Source: an uncultured Acidobacteriaceae bacterium (GTDB lineage Bacteria > Acidobacteriota > Terriglobia > Terriglobales > Acidobacteriaceae). From it: 64,000 nt of DNA. Made by a program: the position numbers and the translations under genes. Below the pieces are notes generated by a model. It made no database searches. It was not told where the DNA came from and saw only the letters and a list, made by a program, of their open reading frames with translations. Shown here one piece after another: positions 28,869 through 37,870 of the stretch; the first letter of the stretch is position 1; each line of letters opens with the position of its first letter. The stretch is from NCBI GenBank assembly GCA_903828675.1, contig CAIKND010000001.1, positions 1 to 64,000 on the forward strand, given 5' to 3'.

Positions 28869-29859
28869 GTCATCTCCGTTGGGCCTGGCTTGCTCTAGCT
28901 TTTCAATCCCAAAAAATCGTGATGCCCTTTCGAATTACCTTGTCCCCCACGGTATGGGGGCAGATGACATCTCCTCTGTCGCCTCGTTCCGCCCTGAGTC
29001 ATAGGTGGGATGTGATTCCCCCGATGGAATCGGCTCGCTCACTCTGCATGACTAACCCCTGCTTCCTCGATTGTGAAGTCACTAAAAGTCTTCTGCCACC
29101 GAGATCTACGAATCTCTCGCTGTCCTTCACGTTGAGGATCCTAAGGGCAATAGTCTGTCAAATGGGTTGCACGCTGCCTGATTCGTTTCCTGAGTTCAAA
29201 GACGTACTTGCTGAGCGTCTCAAGGGTTACGTGAATCGTAAAAACTCGCTGAAAGTGATTCAACGCCGCATCTGAGGGCGAATAATAATTTCAGTGCCCG
29301 AAGTCAAAGGAGAGGCTGCGCTCTAGCGACATAAAACTGGCGTTCTCTCGGGTACTTTCCCGCAGAAACCATCCGGGTTATCAATTTGCAAAGCCTGCAA
29401 ATCAATCGGAAATTGAGGTGCACTCCCAAAAACCGATACTTTCAACCCCGCCTCCTACATCAACTTCAGGAAACTTAGAAACTTCGAAATATTTACAGCA
29501 TTTGCACTGCCAAACCAAAGGTCCAATATTTCAACAACTTTGAACCTTCCGCACCTGAAAGTGATGAAGTTTGTCAAAAAAATACGACAAGCGCTGGCAA
29601 AATTTTCGGACATACTTGCGCTGCCTTGGGATCGGCTCGACTTTGAGGAGGGAGCAATATTGGTCTAGCTGGGTTACGTCGATAGCTGTAAAGAGCGTGT
29701 TAAAACAGAAGTTCCCATGCTCATGATGACTCGCCGCTGCGTAGCCACAACCATGAACCTCTGCGGCAACGCGCTCCCGGAGAGACGGGGAACAAGCATC
29801 CTCATCGGTTAGATCAATGTTCGATTACGACAAACTTGTTTAGGGACTTGTTGGAAAAG
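28869..29859. other. Long gene-poor region upstream of the integrase pair
   Basis: About 990 bases without a credible gene. A 118-codon plus-strand frame (28919-29275) resembles nothing known and lacks a good ribosome site. AT-rich stretches at 29480-29620 differ from the GC-richer surroundings. Probably degraded accessory DNA. Confidence 0.45.
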
Positions 29860-30614
29860 TTATCCGCAAGTGGTTCCTGCCTTTGGATCTCGCTTGACAG
29901 AAGCCATTTCCAACTTGATAGCGCGCGGGAAAAGGAGATCGCTTTCGAGATGCACATAATGCTCGAGATCTGATTCGAATGCGCCCAAACCCCTAAACAG
30001 TGCGGTCTGTGTTGCGCAAGCTCACGCAGGGGCCTCAAAATCGGCTGTGATATCCCGGAGTTCGGCGATTATGAGATTGGCGGTCGCGTGCTCATGCATC
30101 ATCATGAAAATCGGATGCGAAACCGAACGAAAACATGCATGTGCCGCCGGATACGCGATGATCGAGTCCTGGTCCATTTGAGCCATAAAAGGAAAGAGGA
30201 CCTGCTCTCCTTTCCCAATGTGTGCCGATAGGTCGGTTCGTAAATGCTCAACCAACTCGGCGGCGTGTATTAATTCCGGGGCGCGACCGTTGTGCTTGCC
30301 CGCTAGCTCCTGCGCCATCTCGGCCAACCTTGGCAGTTCGCGGCGAATGTATTGGTGGTGCGCGCGGACGATAAGTTGAATCAATCGCTCAATGGAGAGG
30401 GTTGCAGGATCGATCGGCAAGGCGCCGTTTCCTGGGCCTCTGCATTCTCCAGCTTCTCGAGTACCTAATCGGCCGAGAGCTGTAATTCCGCGCATGCTCG
30501 ATCGAGGGAGTTCTCCGCTTGCACGCATAGATCAATGTGAAAGCGCTCGAAGATTCCGGCTGCCGATGGTTGGGCTGCGACGATTTCACGAATCGACAGT
30601 GCTGAGGTGGGCAT
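29860..30614 (-). pseudogene. ytfE: RIC/YtfE/ScdA di-iron repair protein, pseudogene with three lesions
   Basis: Reading across frames rebuilds a full iron-sulfur cluster repair hemerythrin. From the ATG at 30614 the ScdA_N domain reads SIREIVAAQPSAAGIFERF then HIDLCVQAENSLDRACAEL, and stops at an amber codon (30465-30467). The coding signal continues (VLEKLENAEAQETA), then shifts frame near 30400-30440 into the hemerythrin domain (HHQYIRRELPRL, LFPF, HEH). An opal codon at 30022-30024 interrupts FEAPA*ACATQTALFRGLG. The natural C-terminus (HVHLE-like HYVHLESDLLFPRA) runs on to a stop at 29860. The intact family repairs nitrosatively damaged Fe-S centres. It lies 70 bases from a Crp/Fnr regulator on the same strand. 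Confidence 0.85.
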
Positions 30615-30684
30615 GATCTCTATCCACCAACAACGGTAGAGTGCCCGCCATTTGCGCGCGGTAACTTATGTCACTCGGAGGCTA

Positions 30685-31386
30685 TTACGTCGATTCCAGT
30701 AGCGCGCTCAGGCCTTTCATGTCCTTCACCACTATCTGCCGGGCATCCACATCCAATAGTCCTTCAGCCTGCAAGCGCATGAGATTTCTTGAGATCAGCT
30801 CTCGCACCGTACCAAGCTGGTTCGCCAATTCCTGATGACTCGCGGGCAATTGGATTTCAATTCCCCGTGAGGTAGTTCTTCCTTCACCATGGGCGAGTTT
30901 GACCAATACTGCAATAAGCCGCTGGCGCACCGTGGTAAACGACAGCTCCTCAATGATTCCAACCAGGCGTCGCAACCGCGCTCCCACCACTTCAAGCACT
31001 TTGAGCGCAACTTCTGGATGATCCATGCAGTACGCTTGCAAATCGCGCCTTGATATGTAAACTATCTCCGCCTCTTCGGTTGCCACCGCGGATGCAGGAA
31101 ACGGCCCTCCGTCGAAAACGGGCAGTTCTGCAACTGACTCGCCAGGTACGTTCACTGCCAGCACCTGTTCCCGGCCGCCAACGGAGGTTTTGAAGATTCG
31201 CACCTTCCCCCGCGCAATGATATGCAGGCCATTGCAGGGTTCGCCCTCTGAAAAAAGCAACTCGCCTGTACTGAATAGTTTGCGCACTGTCCGCGCGGCG
31301 AGAGTATGCAGCTCAGGCTGCGAGAGACCCGATAGCAATGCTGTTTTGCCGAGAACCCCGGCCAGATCGATGCGTTCAATGGTCAC
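30685..31386 (-). CDS. Crp/Fnr-family transcription regulator, Dnr/NnrR-like
   Basis: A 233-residue regulator: N-terminal cyclic-nucleotide-binding fold (LLFSEGEPCNGLHIIARGKVRI), long dimer helix (VVGARLRRLVGIIEELSF) and C-terminal HTH_Crp (ASHQELANQLGTVRELISRNL). It lacks the Cys cluster of oxygen-sensing Fnr, as in the Dnr/NnrR group that respond to NO through heme. Context agrees: a RIC hemerythrin relic lies downstream and a heme-pathway radical SAM relic is divergent, 68 bases away. It is intact although both neighbours are broken. The signal is inferred, not seen. Confidence 0.85.
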   Translation of the reverse strand: MTIERIDLAGVLGKTALLSGLSQPELHTLAARTVRKLFSTGELLFSEGEPCNGLHIIARGKVRIFKTSVGGREQVLAVNVPGESVAELPVFDGGPFPASAVATEEAEIVYISRRDLQAYCMDHPEVALKVLEVVGARLRRLVGIIEELSFTTVRQRLIAVLVKLAHGEGRTTSRGIEIQLPASHQELANQLGTVRELISRNLMRLQAEGLLDVDARQIVVKDMKGLSALLEST

Positions 31387-31454
31387 GTGGAAATTCTAGC
31401 AGCCTGGGACTTTAGTCACTGCGCCGGCCGACCATTTCGCAGTCTGATGGGACC

Positions 31455-32424
31455 ATGAATCCGCAAATCAATGCAATAGATTTCAATGAACGCCCTTTCA
31501 TTGCCATCTGGAAAGTAACCCAAGCCTGCGACCTTGCCTGCGTCCACTGCCGCGCCTCAGCGCAACCGGATCGAGATCCGATGGAACTCAACACGGCCGA
31601 GGGAAAGAACCTGATCGATCAGATAGCTGCCTTAAGAGTCCCGGTATTTGTGCTGACTGGGGGCGATCCTATCAAGCGCCGAGACGCATGATGCGTTTCG
31701 GGGTTTGAGCGGGTCATTTGCTCGGACACCGGATGCAGTTCGCTGGGCAAATGAGATTGACCTGCCGGTGCAGATCAACACCACGTTCAGCCGCAGGAAC
31801 ATTGGCGAGATCGATGAGATTGTCGAGTTGATGGAAACGCTGAAGATAACGCTTTGGAGCGTGTTCTTCCTTGTCCCCACGGGACGCGGGAAGCTGAACG
31901 ACCTGCTAAGTGCAGAAGAGTTCGAATCCGTCTTTGCGAAGGTCTACGCTCTGTCCAGAACCGCGAACTTCATTATCAAGACGACGGAGGCACAACACTA
32001 TAGACGCTTCCTCTTGCAGCAACGCGTCGCTGAACGCAAGTTGGGAATCGGCCTTAGTGCTCAGCACGACCTGGCTGTCTACGCAATCGGGCGCGCACCG
32101 CGCGGACTCAATGACGGTAAGGGATTCGTCTTCATCTCGCACAAGGGGGAAGTCTTCCCAAGCGGCTTTTTTCCCCTCTCCGCCGACAACATTCGTGAGC
32201 AGGAGTTGACCGCCATCTACCAACACTGACCGCTCTTCCGCGATTTGCGTGACATGGCGAAACTTGAAGGAAAGTGCAGCTCTTGCGAATTCAAAGAGAT
32301 CTGCGGCGGATCCCGAGCCCGCGCATACGGAAACACTCTACATAAGGATTGGCGGTTTGTTGACAAGCCGATGGGACCCGAGAGCACAGGCCAAAATGTG
32401 GAGTGGAACCGAGCTTCGGCCTGA
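31455..32424 (+). pseudogene. Radical SAM/SPASM heme-pathway protein (AhbD/NirJ-like), pseudogene
   Basis: The 5' part encodes a radical SAM core, IWKVTQACDLACVHCRASAQ with the CxxxCxxC cluster ligands, then TGGDPIKRRD. There an out-of-frame deletion of about 60 codons joins it to THDAFRG-LSGSFARTPDAV (about 31690), which continues in another frame to IYQH. A TGA at 32227-32229 interrupts the chain. The same frame then reads PLFRDLRDMAKLEGKCSSC...CGG, the SPASM cysteine region, ending at 32424. The family carries out heme b/d1 side-chain chemistry. Divergent from the Crp/Fnr gene. Both lesions are internal and cannot be a start-choice artefact. Confidence 0.85.
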
Positions 32425-32815
32425 AATCGGGAGCTGATGTGCCACTAATGGCTACGTGAGCCTAAGCATCGAGAAAGCACGGAACCTACTGGTCACTCAT
32501 GCGGCCAGTAGTTGTCCAAAGATCTCTGCTGAGTCTCGCGGCTTGCCGCTGGATTTGCTCCCAAACTATGCCTGCCTCATCGCGGCATGGCAAATGGCAT
32601 CCGCCCATGCTGTGCCATAATGATCCCGATTGTCATTTCTTTGTCAGAATGTAACTTCCCTGTCAACGGACGAGTTTGCGCAGCAATGCGACCGATAATT
32701 AAGGAAGCGATCCCCGGGAGCGCGCCTCGAGACCTGTGCGTCTAGTGTTTACATCAGTTGCATGGATTTACGCCGTTGACGACAATCGCCGGCCAAGCAG
32801 AAGGGTTGACCTCGA
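32425..32815. promoter_or_regulatory. Promoter region of the two-component/porin/cupredoxin operon
   Basis: About 390 bases between the radical SAM relic and the response regulator. Apart from the TGTCA repeats listed separately nothing coding is seen. The regulator ATG at 32816 follows AGAAGGG, a fair ribosome site. Confidence 0.6.
32630..32666 (+). promoter_or_regulatory. Pho-box-like direct repeats
   Basis: TGTCA occurs at 32631, 32642 and 32661 with a degenerate TGTAA at 32651, giving units 11 bp apart (TTGTCATTTCTTTGTCA, then a second pair ending in CTGTCA). Eleven-base direct repeats of a TGTCA core are the hallmark of PhoB-type operators, which OmpR-family regulators bind as head-to-tail dimers. 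They lie about 150 bases before the gene for such a regulator, so autoregulation is likely. Confidence 0.55.
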
Positions 32816-33529
32816 ATGGAAACGATCCTCGTAATCGAAGACGATCCGAGAATTCAGAAAGCCCTGACGCGTCAGTTTGCCGCCGAAGGATATACAGTAC
32901 ACGTCTCTCAGGATGGCGATGCGGGCATGGCGGCGGTGTTTGCGGTTCGCCCCCATGCCGTGGTGCTGGACCTAATGCTGCCGGGGCTCTCTGGCCGTGA
33001 AATCTGCAAGAAGATCAAGAGCGAGATGAACGAGATTCCGGTCATCGTGCTGAGCGCTGTTTCAGAAGTTGCGGACAAGGTTTTGCTGCTCGAACTCGGC
33101 GCCGACGACTATGTGACCAAGCCTTTCAGCCCTCGCGAACTGCTGGCGCGCGTGCAGGCGGCGATCAGGCGAAACCAACGTTCCGCTTCGAAGCCTTCGC
33201 TGTCGATGGAAACTTATTCCTTTGGAAACATCGTTGTGAACTTCACGCGCATGGATGTTCTAAAGGAAGGCACGTATGTGATTCTGACCGCGCACGAGTT
33301 CAAACTCCTGAGATACTTCATCGAGCATGCCGGTCATGCTGTGACGCGAGAGAAGCTGCTGAATGAGGTGTGGGGCTACCAGAACTATCCCACTACGCGC
33401 ACGGTGGACAACCTGTTGTTGAGGCTGCGCCAGAAACTCGAACCCGACCCGGCCAACCCGGTGCACTTTCAAACCATGCATGGCATCGGATACAGGTTTG
33501 AGCCGCAGCCGGCAACCGTCAGGCAATAG
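32816..33529 (+). CDS. OmpR/PhoB-family response regulator
   Basis: A 237-residue regulator. Receiver: acidic pair IEDDPRIQ, phosphoacceptor in VVLDLMLPG, and Lys in YVTKPFSPREL. Then a winged-helix Trans_reg_C domain (LTAHEFKLLRYFIEHAGHAVTREKLL ... TVDNLLLRLRQKLEPDP ... GIGYRF). It is the first gene of an operon; the kinase starts 11 bases after its stop. Signal unknown, but the operon includes a porin and a copper-type electron carrier. Pho-box-like repeats upstream fit its DNA-binding class. Confidence 0.93.
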   Translation: METILVIEDDPRIQKALTRQFAAEGYTVHVSQDGDAGMAAVFAVRPHAVVLDLMLPGLSGREICKKIKSEMNEIPVIVLSAVSEVADKVLLLELGADDYVTKPFSPRELLARVQAAIRRNQRSASKPSLSMETYSFGNIVVNFTRMDVLKEGTYVILTAHEFKLLRYFIEHAGHAVTREKLLNEVWGYQNYPTTRTVDNLLLRLRQKLEPDPANPVHFQTMHGIGYRFEPQPATVRQ

Positions 33530-33540
33530 GAGTCAAGCAA

Positions 33541-35361
33541 ATGGGTCCGATGCGAATGCGCACCACGCTGCTCATCGCCTTGTTTGCGCTCTCCATCGGG
33601 CTTAGTACGCTCGGGTTATTCATCATCCGCATTCACATTCAGAGCCAGATTCAGAAGCAGCTTGCCTCTGACCTGGCTCGCTCAGTGATTTCGTTTCAGC
33701 AGCAGGAGCGGCAGCAACTTGCGATGCTCGAGCGGCAGGCCTCGCTGCTAGCCAATATTCCCAGCCTGAAGGCGCTGCTGACAACCCAGGATGACAGGAC
33801 CATCGCCGACGGAAGTTCCGATTTCTGGAAGCTGAGCGGAAGCGGTTTCTTCGCGCTGCTGCGGCAGGATGGAAGGCTGATTACTTATTCAAATCGAGGG
33901 ACGCGGCTTGACCGCGACGCTGTGGAGAATCAACTGCGGGCCTATTCCGAGTTGGAGCAGGCCCCGCACATCATAGCCTTCGGCCGCCGTCTTTATGCTG
34001 TTTCGGCAAAGCCTCTGTTCTTTGGTCCGGCGAGTGCGAACTCGTGCCTCGGCTACGTGGTGATCGGCAACGCCATTGATGAGATGATGCTGAGCCAACT
34101 GAGCCAGCTTGCCGAGGCTGACGTCGTCTTCTCAGTGGACGGCGGGATCGCGCTCAGCACATTGAATCGAAACCTGGGCGCGGAATCAAGCGGCGGCGGC
34201 GGCCTTTTTGCGAAGACATCGCACGAGGAGAAGGTGACGCTCGGTGGCGAGCGATACCTGGTTTCTTCAATCGACCTGGACAGCGCGGGGAGCCACAGCG
34301 TACACCTCACGGTTCTCAAATCCTATCGCCAGCAAAGCGCCTTTCTGGATCGCGTGAATAACTGGATCACCGTGCTGGGCCTGATTTCAATGCTGGTTGG
34401 AGGTGTTTTAGCTGTGACCATCGCACGCAGGATCACGCGGCCCCTGGAGGTGCTCACCGCAGGGTCCAGGGCGCTTGCACACGGAGACTTCGATTTCCGC
34501 ATTCCAGATCAGGGGGCTGCGGAGATTCGCGAGCTGAACCGGACCTTCGATTCCATGAGGCGCGAGTTGCGGCAAGCGCAGGAGCGCCTCCTTGAATCCG
34601 AGCGGCTGGTGACTATCGGGCGAATGGCGCGCTCGGTCTCGCACGATCTGCGTCATCACCTTTCCGCCATTTATGCCAATGCCGAGTTCCTCATCCTCGG
34701 ACAGAACACCGAGATCGAAAAAGTTGAGTTGATGAGCGAGATTACGATGGCAATCCAGGATATGACCGACCTTTTGGATTCGCTGATCATGTTCAGCCAG
34801 ACTGGGCATACGCAGTCGCTCAAGAACGAAGTGGTCGCCGATATTGTGCAGCATGCCGTGCAGATGATTCGTCCGCATCCCGATGCGCGCACGGTGGAAA
34901 TCGTAACCAACATCGCGGAATCGGCGACCATTTCCGCGGACGCAAAGAGACTCTCACGCGCCCTCTTCAACCTCCTGTTGAATGCGTGCCAGGCGGCGCG
35001 GCATGGGAAGGCCATTGCCAGGGTGCAGATCTCAGTTGAAAGCTGCACCGTGGAGGACCGGAACGGAATCAGGATCAGCGTTGTCGACAATGGTCCCGGC
35101 ATCTCGGCATCGATGCGCGAAAGGATGTTCCTCCCCTTCTCAACCGAGGGCAAAGTAAATGGCACGGGCCTGGGGCTCACTCTCGCCTTGCATATAGCGC
35201 AGGAACACGGCGGAAGTATCAAACTGGCGAGTTCCGAGCCGGGCCACACTGTTTTTCATCTCACCCTTCCGCAGGCGCCGCCTGGGCCGGAAAGAGAAGC
35301 GGAAGGGGTCTTTATCTCGAACGCAACGCGGGGGACTTTCCAAACCAGGAGTAAATCATGA
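33541..35361 (+). CDS. Sensor histidine kinase with extracytoplasmic domain and HAMP
   Basis: A 606-residue kinase: first membrane segment (about residues 8-28), extracytoplasmic sensor of about 250 residues (cache-like, helical start QLASDLARSVISFQQQERQQ), second membrane segment (VLGLISMLVGGVLAVTIA), HAMP, HisKA with H-box SVSHDLRHHLSA (His368), and HATPase with VVDNGPGIS and GTGLGLTLALHIAQEHGGS. Partner of the regulator just upstream. Its stop overlaps the porin start by ATGA, indicating translational coupling of sensing with an outer-membrane protein. Ligand unknown. Confidence 0.92.
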   Translation: MGPMRMRTTLLIALFALSIGLSTLGLFIIRIHIQSQIQKQLASDLARSVISFQQQERQQLAMLERQASLLANIPSLKALLTTQDDRTIADGSSDFWKLSGSGFFALLRQDGRLITYSNRGTRLDRDAVENQLRAYSELEQAPHIIAFGRRLYAVSAKPLFFGPASANSCLGYVVIGNAIDEMMLSQLSQLAEADVVFSVDGGIALSTLNRNLGAESSGGGGLFAKTSHEEKVTLGGERYLVSSIDLDSAGSHSVHLTVLKSYRQQSAFLDRVNNWITVLGLISMLVGGVLAVTIARRITRPLEVLTAGSRALAHGDFDFRIPDQGAAEIRELNRTFDSMRRELRQAQERLLESERLVTIGRMARSVSHDLRHHLSAIYANAEFLILGQNTEIEKVELMSEITMAIQDMTDLLDSLIMFSQTGHTQSLKNEVVADIVQHAVQMIRPHPDARTVEIVTNIAESATISADAKRLSRALFNLLLNACQAARHGKAIARVQISVESCTVEDRNGIRISVVDNGPGISASMRERMFLPFSTEGKVNGTGLGLTLALHIAQEHGGSIKLASSEPGHTVFHLTLPQAPPGPEREAEGVFISNATRGTFQTRSKS

Positions 35362-36866
35362 AGCGCTCAAAACATTGGATTGCCGCATCGCTGCTGGCTC
35401 AGTTTGCGCCGCTTCTTCTAGGCCAGGCCGCAGTGCTGGCGAACGGCGCCAATCCACAAGACGATGCGCGGTATCGACAGATCGATGAGCGCCTGAATGG
35501 CCTTACCAGCGAACTGGAGCGTACGCGCAGTGAACTCGCCACGGCAGTCGAAGAGATTCATCGGCTGCGGGCGGAGCTTGAGCAGGGCAAGGCCACCAAT
35601 GCGCCGGACGCATCTGCCGAAATCGCCGCGGCAAAATTATCTGAAGAAGTAGCGAGGATTCGAGAAGACCAGGACGTCATTCAGGAACAGGTGAAGGTAC
35701 ACGAGCAAGACAAGGTGGAAACTCTCTCACGCTACCGCCTCTGGATCAACGGATTGATTCTCTTCAATACGTTTGCGAATCGCGGCACAGTCGATAATCC
35801 CGATCTCGCCAATATTGCATTGCCCGTCACGAGTCAAGCCGAGAATAACGTTGTCGGAGCAAGCGTAAGGCAAACTATTCTAGGCGTGAATGCAAACGGA
35901 CCGCATCTGTTCGGTGCGCGGTCCTCTGCCGATTTGAGTATGGATTTCTCCTCCAGTGGAGATGCTGGAACCTACCTGGCCTCTACCGGCAGTGCACGCA
36001 TTCATACCGCGCATCTCAAACTGGAATGGCCGCATGACCAAGTCGAATTCGGATCTACCGAACCGCTCATTTCGCCCCTTTCTCCAACCTCGTACGCCAG
36101 CGTTGCGCAGCCCCCCCTGGAATGGGCGGGAAACCTCTCGGCGTGGGCTCCGCAAATAAAGTTCGAGCACCGACTGCAACTGAGCGACACTCACTCTATC
36201 GCGTTTGAAGCTGGCCTGTGGGACGCGGTTTATGGCGGCACAAATCTGTACAACTATCAGACGCTGCCCTCGGACTATGAGAGCGAGAAATGGCCGGCTG
36301 TGGAGTCGCGCATCTCCTGGAGGACCGGGAATGACTCGCGCTTCCTGGCTGGCCTTGGCGGATACCGCGGAGCCTTGAAGACAAAATATGGCAGGACCAT
36401 TCCGACCTGGGCCTTCAGCGCCGATGTGTCGGTGCGGTTGCTGTCTAAAGTTTCGATCTCAGGCGAGTTGTATCGCGGGTCGTCGATGGCAGGGCTCGGC
36501 GGCGGCAGCCACAAGGACATTCTCATTGGAACCGATCCTTCCACAGGGGCCGTACGAAGCATCGGCCTGAATGCCATCGGAGGATGGACACAATTGAAAC
36601 TGAACTGGTCGCCTGTTGTTGAATTCAACGCCGCCTTTGGCCAGGATAGCGGATATGGAACCGATTTTCGCCGCCTCGCGCTTACCCGCACCACCAACCC
36701 ACTCAGCACTCTCGCACGCAATCAAATGGTCACAGGGAATCTCATCCTGCGCCCCAAGAGTTATCTCGTCCTGTCTCCGGAATATCGGCGAATCCTAAGC
36801 GGGCAGTTATCGGGTACATCGAATGTTGCGAACCTCTTCACTCTCTCGGCAGGCTATATTTTCTAA
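35358..36866 (+). CDS. DcaP-like outer-membrane porin with N-terminal coiled coil
   Basis: A 502-residue exported protein: signal peptide (HWIAASLLAQFAPLLLGQAA), a coiled-coil stretch at about residues 30-115 (IDERLNGLTSELERTRSELA and similar heptads), then alternating beta-strands ending in an aromatic C-terminus (LFTLSAGYIF) as in trimeric porins. Similar coiled-coil porins (DcaP type) take up small organic acids or aromatics. The start overlaps the kinase stop by four bases. In this operon it may be the regulated output. Substrate cannot be told. Confidence 0.75.
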   Translation: MKRSKHWIAASLLAQFAPLLLGQAAVLANGANPQDDARYRQIDERLNGLTSELERTRSELATAVEEIHRLRAELEQGKATNAPDASAEIAAAKLSEEVARIREDQDVIQEQVKVHEQDKVETLSRYRLWINGLILFNTFANRGTVDNPDLANIALPVTSQAENNVVGASVRQTILGVNANGPHLFGARSSADLSMDFSSSGDAGTYLASTGSARIHTAHLKLEWPHDQVEFGSTEPLISPLSPTSYASVAQPPLEWAGNLSAWAPQIKFEHRLQLSDTHSIAFEAGLWDAVYGGTNLYNYQTLPSDYESEKWPAVESRISWRTGNDSRFLAGLGGYRGALKTKYGRTIPTWAFSADVSVRLLSKVSISGELYRGSSMAGLGGGSHKDILIGTDPSTGAVRSIGLNAIGGWTQLKLNWSPVVEFNAAFGQDSGYGTDFRRLALTRTTNPLSTLARNQMVTGNLILRPKSYLVLSPEYRRILSGQLSGTSNVANLFTLSAGYIF

Positions 36867-37596
36867 CTGCCTGCTACGCAGACTTTGCCGCAACTTGTTG
36901 CTATGCTGCGGGCTGATGTTTTTCGTCAATCCAGATATGATCATGGCTCAGGGCGCCGATGTGTCAGTGCACCTGACGGTTGATACATCTCCGCGCCATG
37001 CGCCGCAGGCAGAGGGCGCGGCTTGGCTGGTGCTGCAAGGATTCGCGCCACAGCGCGCGGATGTGAAGCCTATCGAGAAGCAGCCTCAGAGTTATCAACT
37101 GCTGCAAAAGGGCAAGGAATTCCATCCGCATTTGCTGGTGGTTCCGGTGGGAAGCAGCATCGACTTTCCGAACATGGATCCCTTCTTTCATAACGTCTTC
37201 TCGTTCTTTGAAGGCAAGCGCTTCGACCTTGGACTTTACGAGGCCGGGTCACGCCGCACGGTCCGCTTCGATCGCGAGGGCGTCTCGTACATCTTCTGCA
37301 ACATTCATCCCGAAATGGGGGCCGTGATCATCTCGCTGCGCACGCCGTACTTTGCCATGCTCGGCAAGGATCGCACCGCGTTGATACACGATGTTCCCGA
37401 TGGCAAATACATTTTGAAGGTGTGGAGCGAAGACGCTACCCCTGAGAGTCTGCGCGCCGCTGAGCGCACCGTCGAGGTCAAAGCGGGCAAGGCTGAGGCT
37501 TACTCCGTACATGTGACTGCGCGAGCAGGAAGCGCCACGACCCACAAGAACAAATTTGGAGAAGACTATCCGCTCCAGCCCGCGCAGACATACTAG
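36823..37596 (+). CDS. Exported blue-copper (cupredoxin-like) protein
   Basis: About 257 residues if translation begins at the ATG at 36823, which overlaps the porin end by 44 bases and has a weak ribosome site; a start at 36916 is possible. After an apparent signal segment comes a plastocyanin-like domain with type-1 copper ligands: His123 in DPFFHNVFSFF, then Cys159, His162 and Met165 in FCNIHPEMGAV. A carboxypeptidase-regulatory-like C-terminal part follows (DVPDGKYILKVWSED). The same arrangement is annotated elsewhere as methylamine-utilisation or cupredoxin-like protein. Likely a periplasmic electron carrier controlled by the adjoining two-component system. Confidence 0.8.
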   Translation: MLRTSSLSRQAIFSNCLLRRLCRNLLLCCGLMFFVNPDMIMAQGADVSVHLTVDTSPRHAPQAEGAAWLVLQGFAPQRADVKPIEKQPQSYQLLQKGKEFHPHLLVVPVGSSIDFPNMDPFFHNVFSFFEGKRFDLGLYEAGSRRTVRFDREGVSYIFCNIHPEMGAVIISLRTPYFAMLGKDRTALIHDVPDGKYILKVWSEDATPESLRAAERTVEVKAGKAEAYSVHVTARAGSATTHKNKFGEDYPLQPAQTY

Positions 37597-37870
37597 GATT
37601 CCAGGCGTTGCTTGTGGTGGCGATCCGGAGCTATCCATTCCTCTCAAGCTGCAACGGGAATACCTTCCGGCGCGATCCCTGCAACTGCGCCACGCGTGGT
37701 TCAAAGCGGTGCCAACATATCGTCGCAATCAAATGACTCCTTCGAGACAATTCAATGACAAAGGTCCAGGGGCGCTCAATCTATGTTGAGTGGGACGCAG
37801 GAACGGAGAGAAATCTGCTTCGGCGGACCGAACCGGTCAGAGCAAATCTCAACAGAGGTGAAGGAGTCGC

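Noticed and set aside
28919-29275. A 118-codon plus-strand frame in the gene-poor region
   Set aside because: No ribosome site, no hydrophobic or domain pattern, and composition like noncoding surroundings.
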